From an uncultured Tenacibaculum sp. (GTDB lineage Bacteria > Bacteroidota > Bacteroidia > Flavobacteriales > Flavobacteriaceae), in the NCBI RefSeq assembly GCF_947494125.1, contig NZ_CANLTU010000001.1:434001-498000 (forward strand): DNA of 64,000 nt, given 5' to 3'. The stretch's first letter is position 1. Each line of letters starts with the position of its first letter. Positions 51,876 through 59,865 of this stretch are shown here, in pieces. The notes under the pieces are model-generated. The model was given only the letters and a program-made list of their open reading frames with translations. It was not told the origin of the DNA and did not search any database. The translations under genes were made by a program, and so were the position numbers.

Positions 51876-52742
51876 ATGATAAAAAAAATGTTTTCAATAA
51901 GTATAATAGTATATGGACTTTTAGCTGCTAGTTGTATTTCTTGTTCAAAAAACAATACAATAGTTGAAGAAGGAACAAATACCAATTCATTAGAAACTTA
52001 TTTAAAAGCCAATGCCGATTATGTGCATAATATAAATGGTTTCTATATCGTAGGAAGTGCAGTGAAGCCATCTTCAGGAGAAACAACAGCAGGTACAACA
52101 GGAAAAGATGTTTTTGAGCATAGTATTCGCTTATTTAGTAGCTTCTTAGATCAAGATAACGACGGGGTTATTGATGATGATAAGAAAGAATTAAATAAAT
52201 GGTTAGCTCAAAAATTAGTTTTTATTTCGGGACCATTACCAATGGTTGATAAAATATCTGCTGCAAATTTAGTGGCAGGAAAAGGCTTGTATGGAATGAG
52301 CATGCAAACAGATAATTGGCCTTATATAAAAGATTATAATGGAAAAGGGTGGACAATTTCTAAATTAAATTCTTCTACTTGGAGACCACAAGCTTTTAAT
52401 GCATTGTGGGAAGAGACATTTCATACAATAACTGAAGCATTTAGTAGAGTAGACCCAGAATTTAAATTTACAACAGGAGGGGTATTACGTAAATATATGG
52501 AGGATGATATTGCTGCAAAAACATATGATATTACTGAACAAAACACAGCAGAAAATGGAAATTATGATAAAGTAACAGCAGTAAATGAATACATACATCA
52601 AATTTGGGCAATCAATTTTGCAGGACATAGCGACAAATTAAATGTACATCAGAAAAAAGCATTGGAATTTATGAAAAAGAAGAAAGTACCGATGCAAGTA
52701 GATGCAGGATATACAAAAATGATAGGAACAAAAGTTAAATAA
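51876..52742 (+). CDS. Lipoprotein of unknown function, cluster paralogue 1
   Basis: The 288-residue protein has a lipobox L-A-A-S-C20. The mature part shows a calcium-loop-like D92-x-D-x-D96-G-x-I-D100 and, later, an E179-E-x-x-H183-T-I-T motif flanked by aromatic residues. The same order of elements is found in the next gene, and a more distant version in the third, so the three form a divergent tandem family. The E-x3-H and nearby polar residues could bind a metal, but HExxH itself is absent. I do not recognise a named domain. Confidence 0.72.
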   Translation: MIKKMFSISIIVYGLLAASCISCSKNNTIVEEGTNTNSLETYLKANADYVHNINGFYIVGSAVKPSSGETTAGTTGKDVFEHSIRLFSSFLDQDNDGVIDDDKKELNKWLAQKLVFISGPLPMVDKISAANLVAGKGLYGMSMQTDNWPYIKDYNGKGWTISKLNSSTWRPQAFNALWEETFHTITEAFSRVDPEFKFTTGGVLRKYMEDDIAAKTYDITEQNTAENGNYDKVTAVNEYIHQIWAINFAGHSDKLNVHQKKALEFMKKKKVPMQVDAGYTKMIGTKVK

Positions 52743-52751
52743 TAGAAGGGT

Positions 52752-53615
52752 ATGATGAAATTAATGAGTTTAAAAGTTTTAGTAACAGTGATAATTGTTT
52801 TAAGCAGCACATCCTGTTCAGATAATACTAACATTGCAACTCCAACAGGAGGAAATGTAAATGCAGGAAATGATCCAAATTTTAAAATTGAAGCAAATAA
52901 AGATACAGGGTTTAGTAGTTTTCCTAAAAAAGTAATGGTTTTTGGAATTCCAATATATGCTTTATCAGGAGTCGAAGATGTAAAGTTATTACACGCAGCA
53001 AATGTAATGGCACAGTATTTAGATAATAATGAAGATGGAGTTGTAGATAATCAACTAGTGTTGGATACAATGAAGAAAAATAAAGCTTTCTTATATATGT
53101 GGAAAACGCAAAATACTAATATTAATTTCCCGAGTGGACATGAAGGGCAAGATTTAGGAGCAGATGAAACAGTTCCAGTATGGCATACAAATGGTCATAC
53201 AGGACGTTTTGATGCTTCATTAGAAGAAGTGTGGCATATTATTAACTTGGCAGGACACGCAAAAGCATATCCTACGGTGTTTGGTTTAAAAAAAGGAACT
53301 CAACTTGCGAATGCAATGGATAAAGCAAGAGGAGGTTATTTTCAAACAATTCCAGCAACTTATCCAAGTTCAGCTTGGTATACATATAACGATAGTACTT
53401 GCGATTATGCAAGTTGTCAAACAGTAGAATATTTTTACTGGTCAATGAGTTCTATATTAGGAGCGCAAACAAATAGATTAGGGGAGATACAACAAGAATG
53501 GAAGTTAAATACGAAAGCAAAAGTACAAGCAACAGATACAGCTATATACAGTTTGCTAATGGATGCAACGTATAAGCTGCCAACAGTATTACCAGATGGA
53601 ACTTATAAAAGATAA
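52752..53615 (+). CDS. Lipoprotein of unknown function, cluster paralogue 2
   Basis: The 287-residue protein has a lipobox S-S-T-S-C22, then V-M-V-F-G-I-P-I-Y-A aligned with N-G-F-Y-I-V-G-S-A of the preceding protein, a D91-N-N-E-D-G-V-V-D99 loop, and E158-E-V-W-H162-I-I-N followed by H169. An additional W-H-T-N-G-H cluster (144-149) adds histidines that could complete a metal site. It begins 9 bases after the first paralogue. Four cysteines appear in the mature part (two in CDYASC). Function unknown. Confidence 0.72.
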   Translation: MMKLMSLKVLVTVIIVLSSTSCSDNTNIATPTGGNVNAGNDPNFKIEANKDTGFSSFPKKVMVFGIPIYALSGVEDVKLLHAANVMAQYLDNNEDGVVDNQLVLDTMKKNKAFLYMWKTQNTNINFPSGHEGQDLGADETVPVWHTNGHTGRFDASLEEVWHIINLAGHAKAYPTVFGLKKGTQLANAMDKARGGYFQTIPATYPSSAWYTYNDSTCDYASCQTVEYFYWSMSSILGAQTNRLGEIQQEWKLNTKAKVQATDTAIYSLLMDATYKLPTVLPDGTYKR

Positions 53616-53647
53616 ATGTGTTTTAAGTTGAATTGATTGATGTAAAT

Positions 53648-53684
53648 AAAATATTCCTTTTCAATTAGAGAAGGAATATTTTTA
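53648..53684 (+). terminator. Terminator between paralogues 2 and 3
   Basis: AAATATTCCTT (53649-53659) pairs with AAGGAATATTT (53671-53681), extended inward by three more pairs, with a short T run. It may attenuate rather than stop, since the third paralogue begins 11 bases later. Confidence 0.7.
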
Positions 53685-53694
53685 AATAAAAAAT

Positions 53695-54597
53695 ATGAAG
53701 AAAATAATACCTATAATATTCGTTGCTTTATGTCTATTACAAGCATGTAGAATAACTACAAAATCAAACGAAGGTCAGAAAAATCGAATAGAGTTCTCAG
53801 ATAAAATTGGAGGATGTGTGTTTACAGAAATTCAGAACACCAATAAAGTCAGTCCTTTAAATTTAACTATTAAAATAGAGTCAATAAAAGGAGAGTTTTC
53901 AAAGAAAATGAATGTTTTAGGCTTAGATTTCATAGCAATGTATAAAGTTTCTGATGACTTTTTAAAAGATGTGGGACAAACGATGGAAGAGATGTTCCCA
54001 CAGGATAGTACTCTTGACTTACCAAGACAACATAGAGTGTTAAATAATTTATTGCAATACAAAGCAACTATACCTGTAATAGTAGGACATCACGATTCAA
54101 TGCCAGAAAAAGTAATGACAGAGATGGAGTATGTCTATGAAAAAGAGTGTAGTATTTGCGATGTAATTATGTACAAGCAACCAGGACAAACCATGGAAGT
54201 AGTGGAGCATTTATTACATTTTATAACAGATATAGGGTTGCATTATGAATACCCAAAAGAATGGGCGTTTAATACTACAAGCTCAGAAGTTTATATTGTA
54301 ATGCAAGAAGCAATAGAAAAGGGGTTTTATGATGTAAATAGTTATAAAGATATGGAAAATGAAAAAGAAATACACCAAAGGGTAATAGTACAAGAATTCG
54401 CCTATTGGTTAATTAGTACGTATTGGAATTTACAAGAAAAATATGGACCACAAGAAGATGAGTGGATAATAAAAAATAAAGAAGATCTAAAAGATAGATT
54501 TCCAAAAGGGTACCAATTAGTAGAAAATACCGTTAATAAAATAATGAAGGCTCCGTCAAATTCTATTTTAGAAAAATTGGAAACATACGGCGAGTAA
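53695..54597 (+). CDS. Lipoprotein of unknown function, cluster paralogue 3 (diverged)
   Basis: The 300-residue protein has a lipobox L-L-Q-A-C18. It keeps the K-K-M-N-V-L-G-L-D-F-I-A segment that aligns with the second paralogue and the motif E171-H-x-x-H175-F-I-T, here followed by H183. The D-x-D-x-D-G calcium-type loop of the other two is not present, and the region carries a G-H-H-D (131-134). It therefore looks like an older or functionally specialised copy. A C-terminal helical region follows. Confidence 0.68.
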   Translation: MKKIIPIIFVALCLLQACRITTKSNEGQKNRIEFSDKIGGCVFTEIQNTNKVSPLNLTIKIESIKGEFSKKMNVLGLDFIAMYKVSDDFLKDVGQTMEEMFPQDSTLDLPRQHRVLNNLLQYKATIPVIVGHHDSMPEKVMTEMEYVYEKECSICDVIMYKQPGQTMEVVEHLLHFITDIGLHYEYPKEWAFNTTSSEVYIVMQEAIEKGFYDVNSYKDMENEKEIHQRVIVQEFAYWLISTYWNLQEKYGPQEDEWIIKNKEDLKDRFPKGYQLVENTVNKIMKAPSNSILEKLETYGE

Positions 54598-54645
54598 ATA
54601 ATAGAGTTTGTAGGTTTTTATTGAACAATTTTAAAGAGATTAATT

Positions 54646-55275
54646 ATGGATAGGAAAAAGTTTTTAAAAAATTTAGGATTAGGAGTTGTTGCTGCCCCAA
54701 TAGTTTCAACAACTTTAATAAGTTGCTCATCAAACGATAATATAAATGAAGGAGGAACAACGGCAAACTGTGGTGTTACAAAGTCGGACATGTTAGGACC
54801 GTATTATGTTAGTGGGACATCGAAAATTACGAATTTAAATACGCAAAATTTATCAGGGGATAAAATAGTAGTATCAGGAAAAATATATGGTACAGCAGAT
54901 AAAAATTCTCCGGTTGCTAATGCAATGATTGAAGTATGGCATGCAGATAATGGTGGGATTTATCATCCAGTAGGAGATGGAAATGTAAGTAATTATCAAC
55001 CAAGTCAAATAACATTAAGAGGGTTTATAGTAACGGACGCACAAGGGAATTATACTTTTGAAAGCATACGTCCAGGTTTATACCCAGGGCGTCCACGACA
55101 TTTTCATTACAGAATTACTGCAAACGGGTATAAAATATTGGTAACGCAAATTTATTTTAAAGATGATCCAACAACTTCAAATGAAAATATTGAAAGTTGT
55201 AGAATTGTTGATTTTCAAAAAGATAGCAAAGGTGCTTATAAAGGGAATGCAGATATTCATTTACAAAAAAATTAA
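54646..55275 (+). CDS. Lipoprotein-type intradiol ring-cleavage dioxygenase
   Basis: The 209-residue protein has a lipoprotein-like signal (C27 in T-L-I-S-C) and an intradiol dioxygenase domain. The candidate Fe(III) ligands are all present: Y106 in I-E-V-W-H-A-D..G-I-Y-H, Y146 in G-L-Y-P-G-R-P, and H152 and H154 in R-P-R-H-F-H-Y. The loop between the second Tyr and R-P-x-H-x-H is several residues shorter than in PcaH. Export is unusual for catechol dioxygenases, which act in the cytoplasm on catabolic intermediates. It follows the third lipoprotein by 48 bp with no terminator between. Confidence 0.85.
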   Translation: MDRKKFLKNLGLGVVAAPIVSTTLISCSSNDNINEGGTTANCGVTKSDMLGPYYVSGTSKITNLNTQNLSGDKIVVSGKIYGTADKNSPVANAMIEVWHADNGGIYHPVGDGNVSNYQPSQITLRGFIVTDAQGNYTFESIRPGLYPGRPRHFHYRITANGYKILVTQIYFKDDPTTSNENIESCRIVDFQKDSKGAYKGNADIHLQKN

Positions 55276-55377
55276 ATTGTAACAAACATGTCACAAATGC
55301 GTCAAACAATACAAATAAAATACATACTTGCTTTCTAACATAAGGAAGAAATAGAGAAAGCGAGCTTATAATCTATG

Positions 55378-55430
55378 AAAAAACCATATACCTTATCTTT
55401 AAAAAGATAAGGTATATGGTTTTTTTTGTT
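55378..55430 (+). terminator. Terminator of the lipoprotein/dioxygenase cluster
   Basis: A 20-bp perfect stem (55381-55400 with 55403-55422, containing CCATATACCTTATC) and T8 tail; very strong. Confidence 0.9.
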
Positions 55431-55450
55431 TAACAGAAAATCATAATAAA

Positions 55451-55897
55451 ATGAAAAAATCAGTAAAAACAACAATTATTTTAATGCTTTTAATAACAGC
55501 TCTAAATGTAAAAGGACAAGAGTTATCAGTTGTAAGATCTTCAAGTATTGCAATTAGTCAACTACCAGAATATGTAATAATAACATCTCAAAACACAAAG
55601 TTATTAGGAGGAATTAATATTATAATAGATAAAAAAAGATCTACTTACAAAGATCAATTAGAAGAACTAGAATCGTTATTGCAAGATGGTGATAAACTAA
55701 GAGTAAGAAACCAAACAGATTTGTTAAATTCGATGTCAAAATTAGGCTACGATTATGTAAACGCTTATAATGCAAATGCTATTATGCCTAGTAGTAGAGA
55801 TAGTGATGGAGATGATATTTTAAATATAGTAGATGGGGGAGAAGGGACTTTTAAAGTGAATATGGTGTTTCGAAAGAAAGAAAAATTCAGAAATTAA
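55451..55897 (+). CDS. Exported protein of unknown function
   Basis: The 148-residue protein has a signal peptide (cleavage near K-G-Q). The mature part has I-A-I-S-Q-L-P-E-Y-V-I-I-T-S, a mixed strand-helix region, and a D-S-D-G-D-D-I-L-N-I turn (about 117-126) that may bind calcium. I do not recognise the family. It stands alone after a strong terminator. Confidence 0.65.
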   Translation: MKKSVKTTIILMLLITALNVKGQELSVVRSSSIAISQLPEYVIITSQNTKLLGGINIIIDKKRSTYKDQLEELESLLQDGDKLRVRNQTDLLNSMSKLGYDYVNAYNANAIMPSSRDSDGDDILNIVDGGEGTFKVNMVFRKKEKFRN

Positions 55898-56012
55898 ATA
55901 ACTTAAAAAGTAGCTAAATAATTTGTTCTAAAAAAGAGAGGTATAAATGAAGAGTTAAATAAAAAACACTTCAACAAATTTGTGTAATTTTGCACTTCAA
56001 ATTCAACAGAAA

Positions 56013-57701
56013 ATGTCAGAAGAAAAGAAATCATTGAATTTTTTAGAACAAATTATTGAAGAGGATTTGGCAAATGGAATGCCAAAAGAAAACTTACGTT
56101 TTCGTTTTCCACCAGAACCAAATGGTTATTTACACATTGGTCACACGAAAGCTATTGGAATTAGCTTTGGCTTAGGAGAAAGATATAATGCTCCAGTAAA
56201 CTTACGTTTTGATGACACAAATCCAGCAAAAGAAGAGCAGGAATATGTAGATGCAATTAAAAAAGACGTTTCTTGGTTAGGGTATCAATGGGAAAATGAA
56301 TTGTATTCATCTGATTATTTTCAACAGTTATACGATTGGGCAGTACAATTAATAAAAGACGGAAAAGCATATGTAGATAGTCAATCTTCAGAAGAAATGC
56401 GAGCGCAAAAAGGAACGCCAACAGAGGAAGGGAAAAATAGTCCATATAGAAGTAGAAGTATAGCAGAGAATCTTGATTTATTCAGTGGGATGAAAGCAGG
56501 AGAGTTTGAGGAAGGTACACATGTTTTACGTGCTAAAATAGATATGGCATCTCCAAATATGTTAATGAGAGATCCTTTAATGTACCGTATATTAAAGAAA
56601 GCTCATCATAGAACAGGAAATGATTGGGTAATTTACCCGATGTATGATTGGACGCATGGAGAAAGTGATTATTTAGAGCAAATTTCACATTCGTTATGTT
56701 CATTAGAGTTTAAACCACATAGAGAGTTATATAACTGGTTTAGAGATAATGTGTATGAATATAGTAAATTAGAGTATCCGAATCCGCCAAAACAACGAGA
56801 GTTTTCACGTTTAAACTTAAGTTATACCATAATGAGTAAACGTAAGTTGTTAAAGTTGGTAGAAGAAGGTGTTGTAAATGGATGGGACGATCCTAGAATG
56901 CCAACAATTTCTGGTTTACGTAGGCGAGGATATACACCCGCATCAATTCGAAACTTTATAGAAACGGTTGGGGTTTCAAAAAGAGAAAACGTAATAGACG
57001 TAGCCTTATTGGAGTTTAAAATACGAGAGGATTTAAACAAAACGGCGAATAGAGTTATGGGAGTTCTTGATCCAGTAAAAGTAATTATAGATAATTACCC
57101 AGAAGGAAAAGAAGAAATTTTAATAGCGGAGAATAATCCAGAAGACGAAAACTCAGGAACAAGAGAGGTGCCGTTTTCAAGAGAGATTTATATTGAGCGA
57201 GAAGATTTTAGAGAAGAGGCTAATAAAAAGTTCTTTAGATTAAAATTAGGAAAAGAAGTTCGACTAAAAAATGCTTATTTTATTACAGCAACAAGTTGTG
57301 AAAAGGATGAAAATGGAAATATTACAGTAATTCATTGTACGTATGATCCGTTAACAAAATCGGGTAGTGGAACAGAAGAGAGTATGCGTAAGGTTAAAGG
57401 AACATTACATTGGGTTTCTATAAAACATGCAGTAAAATCTGAGGTTAGAGCTTATGATAGGTTGTTTTTAGATGAAGCACCAGATTCACATAAAGACAAA
57501 GATTTTATGGAGTTTGTCAATCCGAATTCTTTAGAAAAAATAACAGCTTTTGTAGAGCCAAGTTTGCAAACAGCAAAAATAGGAGAACAGTTTCAGTTTC
57601 AGCGTTTAGGATATTTTAATGTCGATGATGATTCAACTTCAGACAATTTAGTTTTTAATAAAATTGTTGGATTACGAGATAATTGGGCAAAAAAGAAATA
57701 A
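56013..57701 (+). CDS. glnS: Glutamine--tRNA ligase
   Basis: From the ATG at 56013 (MSEEKKSLNFLEQ) the enzyme has 562 residues. The frame is open 11 codons further upstream, but those codons cover the TAATTTTG box (55985-55992) that probably belongs to its promoter. Class I motifs are present: P-E-P-N-G-Y-L-H-I-G-H (35-44) and M274-S-K for KMSKS. The C-terminal anticodon-binding beta-barrels follow from about 340. Direct glutaminylation means the Gat amidotransferase route is not needed for Gln-tRNA. The matching tRNA-Gln lies at 5688. A strong terminator follows. Confidence 0.96.
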   Translation: MSEEKKSLNFLEQIIEEDLANGMPKENLRFRFPPEPNGYLHIGHTKAIGISFGLGERYNAPVNLRFDDTNPAKEEQEYVDAIKKDVSWLGYQWENELYSSDYFQQLYDWAVQLIKDGKAYVDSQSSEEMRAQKGTPTEEGKNSPYRSRSIAENLDLFSGMKAGEFEEGTHVLRAKIDMASPNMLMRDPLMYRILKKAHHRTGNDWVIYPMYDWTHGESDYLEQISHSLCSLEFKPHRELYNWFRDNVYEYSKLEYPNPPKQREFSRLNLSYTIMSKRKLLKLVEEGVVNGWDDPRMPTISGLRRRGYTPASIRNFIETVGVSKRENVIDVALLEFKIREDLNKTANRVMGVLDPVKVIIDNYPEGKEEILIAENNPEDENSGTREVPFSREIYIEREDFREEANKKFFRLKLGKEVRLKNAYFITATSCEKDENGNITVIHCTYDPLTKSGSGTEESMRKVKGTLHWVSIKHAVKSEVRAYDRLFLDEAPDSHKDKDFMEFVNPNSLEKITAFVEPSLQTAKIGEQFQFQRLGYFNVDDDSTSDNLVFNKIVGLRDNWAKKK

Positions 57702-57723
57702 TCAAAAAAGCTAAAATTAACAT

Positions 57724-57770
57724 AAAAAACCACCCCATAGTTTTATAAAACTATGGGGTGGTTTTTTTAT
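57724..57770 (+). terminator. Terminator of glnS
   Basis: A stem of about 20 bp containing CCACCCCATAG / CTATGGGGTGG with an A run before and T7 after. Confidence 0.9.
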
Positions 57771-57932
57771 AAAAGATTCCATTTTAAGTTTTCAGTAGAA
57801 TATGTATCTTTACTGATTAAGGAAAGTTGTGATAAATTAAAACTTATCTAGCTGAAAATCAATAATAAAAAATATTTTTTGATACTGTAAACATATCAGG
57901 TTTAAGAAATATTTATAAAAATATACTATTTT

Positions 57933-59390
57933 ATGAGTTGTAGCAGTTGCTCAACTAACAAAAGCGGTGTTCCTAATGGTTGTAAAAGCAATGGAAATTG
58001 TGCAACGGGTACATGTGGAAGTGGAAATAAACTTGCCGTTTTTGATTGGTTATCAAACATGACTTTACCAACAGGTGAAGCTCCATTTAATATATTTGAA
58101 GTTCGATTTAAAAATGGACGAAAACATTTTTATAAAAATACAGAAAAATTAACCGTTTCAATGGGTGATGTTGTAGCGGTTGAAGGATCATCAGGACATG
58201 ATATAGGAATTGTTTCCTTAGCAGGAGAACTTGTAAAAGTTCAAATGAAAAAACGAAAAATTACTTCAGACAGTGAAGATGTTAAGAGAATTTATAGAAA
58301 AGCATCACAAAAAGACATTGATATTTGGCAAACAGCCAGAGATAAAGAACAAGAAACACAGCGAAAAGGAAGAGAGATAATTAGTCGTTTAGGATTAAAA
58401 ATGAAACTTTCTGATGTAGAATATCAAGGAGATGGAACCAAAGCCACTTTTTACTATACAGCTGATGAACGTGTAGATTTTAGACAATTAATTAGAGATT
58501 TAGCAGGAACTTTTTCTATTCGAGTAGAAATGCGTCAAGTGGGTATGCGTCAAGAGGCAGCTCGTTTAGGGGGAGTAGGTTCATGTGGTAGAGAATTATG
58601 TTGTTCAACTTGGCTAACAGATTTTAGAAAAGTAAATACAGCGGCAGCACGATACCAACAATTATCATTAAATCCACTAAAATTAGCAGGACAGTGTGGT
58701 AAATTAAAGTGCTGTTTAAATTTTGAATTAGATACCTATTTAGACGCATTACAAAGTTTTCCAAAACAAGATAAGATACTTAATACAGAAAAAGGAGATG
58801 CTGTTTTTGTAAAAATGGATATTTTCAAAAAAATGCTTTGGTATACCTACAAAGAAGAAAGTTTTAAATGGTTTAGATTATCACTAGAACAAGTTCATGA
58901 AATTATTGAGTTAAACAAAAATAATGAACTTGCTTTACCGTTAGATGAATATGAACTAGAGATTACTGAAGAAGCAATAGTTGATTTTGAAAACGTAGTT
59001 GGTCAAGATAGTTTAACGCGATTTGATACACCTAAAAAGCCAAGAAGAAACAATAGAAGGAAATCAAAAAAACCAATTAATAAAAAGCCTGTAGCTAAAA
59101 AAGAAGGAAATAAACCTTCAGAAGAAAAACCAAAAAGGCGACCACAAAAAAATCAAACAAAGCCAGTAGTAGGTAACAAAAACGTTGCTAAGAAAAGAGT
59201 TGATAATAGGAAAGAAAAACCAAAAAACAATCCTAAAACAGCTAAATCAAAGACTCAAAAAGGGACTGAAGAAAATAAGACTCAAGCTCAAAAGAAAAAA
59301 CCAAATAATCAAAGAAGAAGAAATAATAATCAAAAAAATAGAAAGCCAAACGGAAATAAGAACAATGAAACAAAAAATGATAAAGAATAA
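57933..59390 (+). CDS. ricT: PSP1-domain protein RicT
   Basis: The 485-residue protein has a cysteine-rich N-terminus (C3, C6, C17, C23, C28), a PSP1 domain (about 40-330) with two conserved clusters C218-G-R-E-L-C-C and C255-G-K-L-K-C-C that bind a Fe-S centre in RicT-type proteins, and a long low-complexity tail rich in K, N, P and R from about 370. In Bacillus RicT works with RicA and RicF on RNase Y and RNA maturation; the Bacteroidota role is not established. The last 26 bp overlap gldH. Confidence 0.9.
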   Translation: MSCSSCSTNKSGVPNGCKSNGNCATGTCGSGNKLAVFDWLSNMTLPTGEAPFNIFEVRFKNGRKHFYKNTEKLTVSMGDVVAVEGSSGHDIGIVSLAGELVKVQMKKRKITSDSEDVKRIYRKASQKDIDIWQTARDKEQETQRKGREIISRLGLKMKLSDVEYQGDGTKATFYYTADERVDFRQLIRDLAGTFSIRVEMRQVGMRQEAARLGGVGSCGRELCCSTWLTDFRKVNTAAARYQQLSLNPLKLAGQCGKLKCCLNFELDTYLDALQSFPKQDKILNTEKGDAVFVKMDIFKKMLWYTYKEESFKWFRLSLEQVHEIIELNKNNELALPLDEYELEITEEAIVDFENVVGQDSLTRFDTPKKPRRNNRRKSKKPINKKPVAKKEGNKPSEEKPKRRPQKNQTKPVVGNKNVAKKRVDNRKEKPKNNPKTAKSKTQKGTEENKTQAQKKKPNNQRRRNNNQKNRKPNGNKNNETKNDKE

Positions 59391-59865
59391 AATAGGGATA
59401 TTTTTTCTAACCGTTTTTATGCTAATTTCATGTGATTCAGATAGGGTATATGATGAATATGTTTCACTATCAAATAGCACATGGAGTAAAGAGAATACAA
59501 TTGCATTTACTTTTCCTATAAAAGATTCTATAAATAAGAAAAATCTATTTATAAACCTTAGAAATAATAAGGACTATAGTTACAGTAATTTGTTTTTAAT
59601 AACACAAATGGATTTTCCTGACGGAGAAATAATCATTGATACATTAGAGTATGATATGGCTGATCTTACAGGTAAATTCTTAGGGGAAGGCTTTACAGAT
59701 ATAAAAGAAAATAAACTTTTTTATAAAGAAAATATAACATTTCCTAAAACAGGAGAATATACTTTAAAAGTTCGACAAGCTATGAGAAAAAATGGAGCAG
59801 TCGAAGGAGTAGAAGAACTAGAAGGTATTACTCAAGTAGGATTTAGAATAGAAAAAATAAAATAA
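59365..59865 (+). CDS. gldH: Gliding motility lipoprotein GldH
   Basis: From the ATG at 59365 the protein has 166 residues and a lipobox M-L-I-S-C23. The mature part matches GldH (Y-D-E-Y..W..D..F, then F-P-I-K-D-S, L-R-N-N..Y-S-N-L-F-L-I, G-E-Y-T-L-K-V-R-Q-A-M-R). GldH is required for gliding motility and type IX secretion in Flavobacterium, so this organism probably has both (inference). The frame is open back to 59185 inside ricT; those codons are a shadow of the ricT tail. The stop shares its last base with the ATG of the PBP gene. Confidence 0.9.
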   Translation: MKQKMIKNKIGIFFLTVFMLISCDSDRVYDEYVSLSNSTWSKENTIAFTFPIKDSINKKNLFINLRNNKDYSYSNLFLITQMDFPDGEIIIDTLEYDMADLTGKFLGEGFTDIKENKLFYKENITFPKTGEYTLKVRQAMRKNGAVEGVEELEGITQVGFRIEKIK

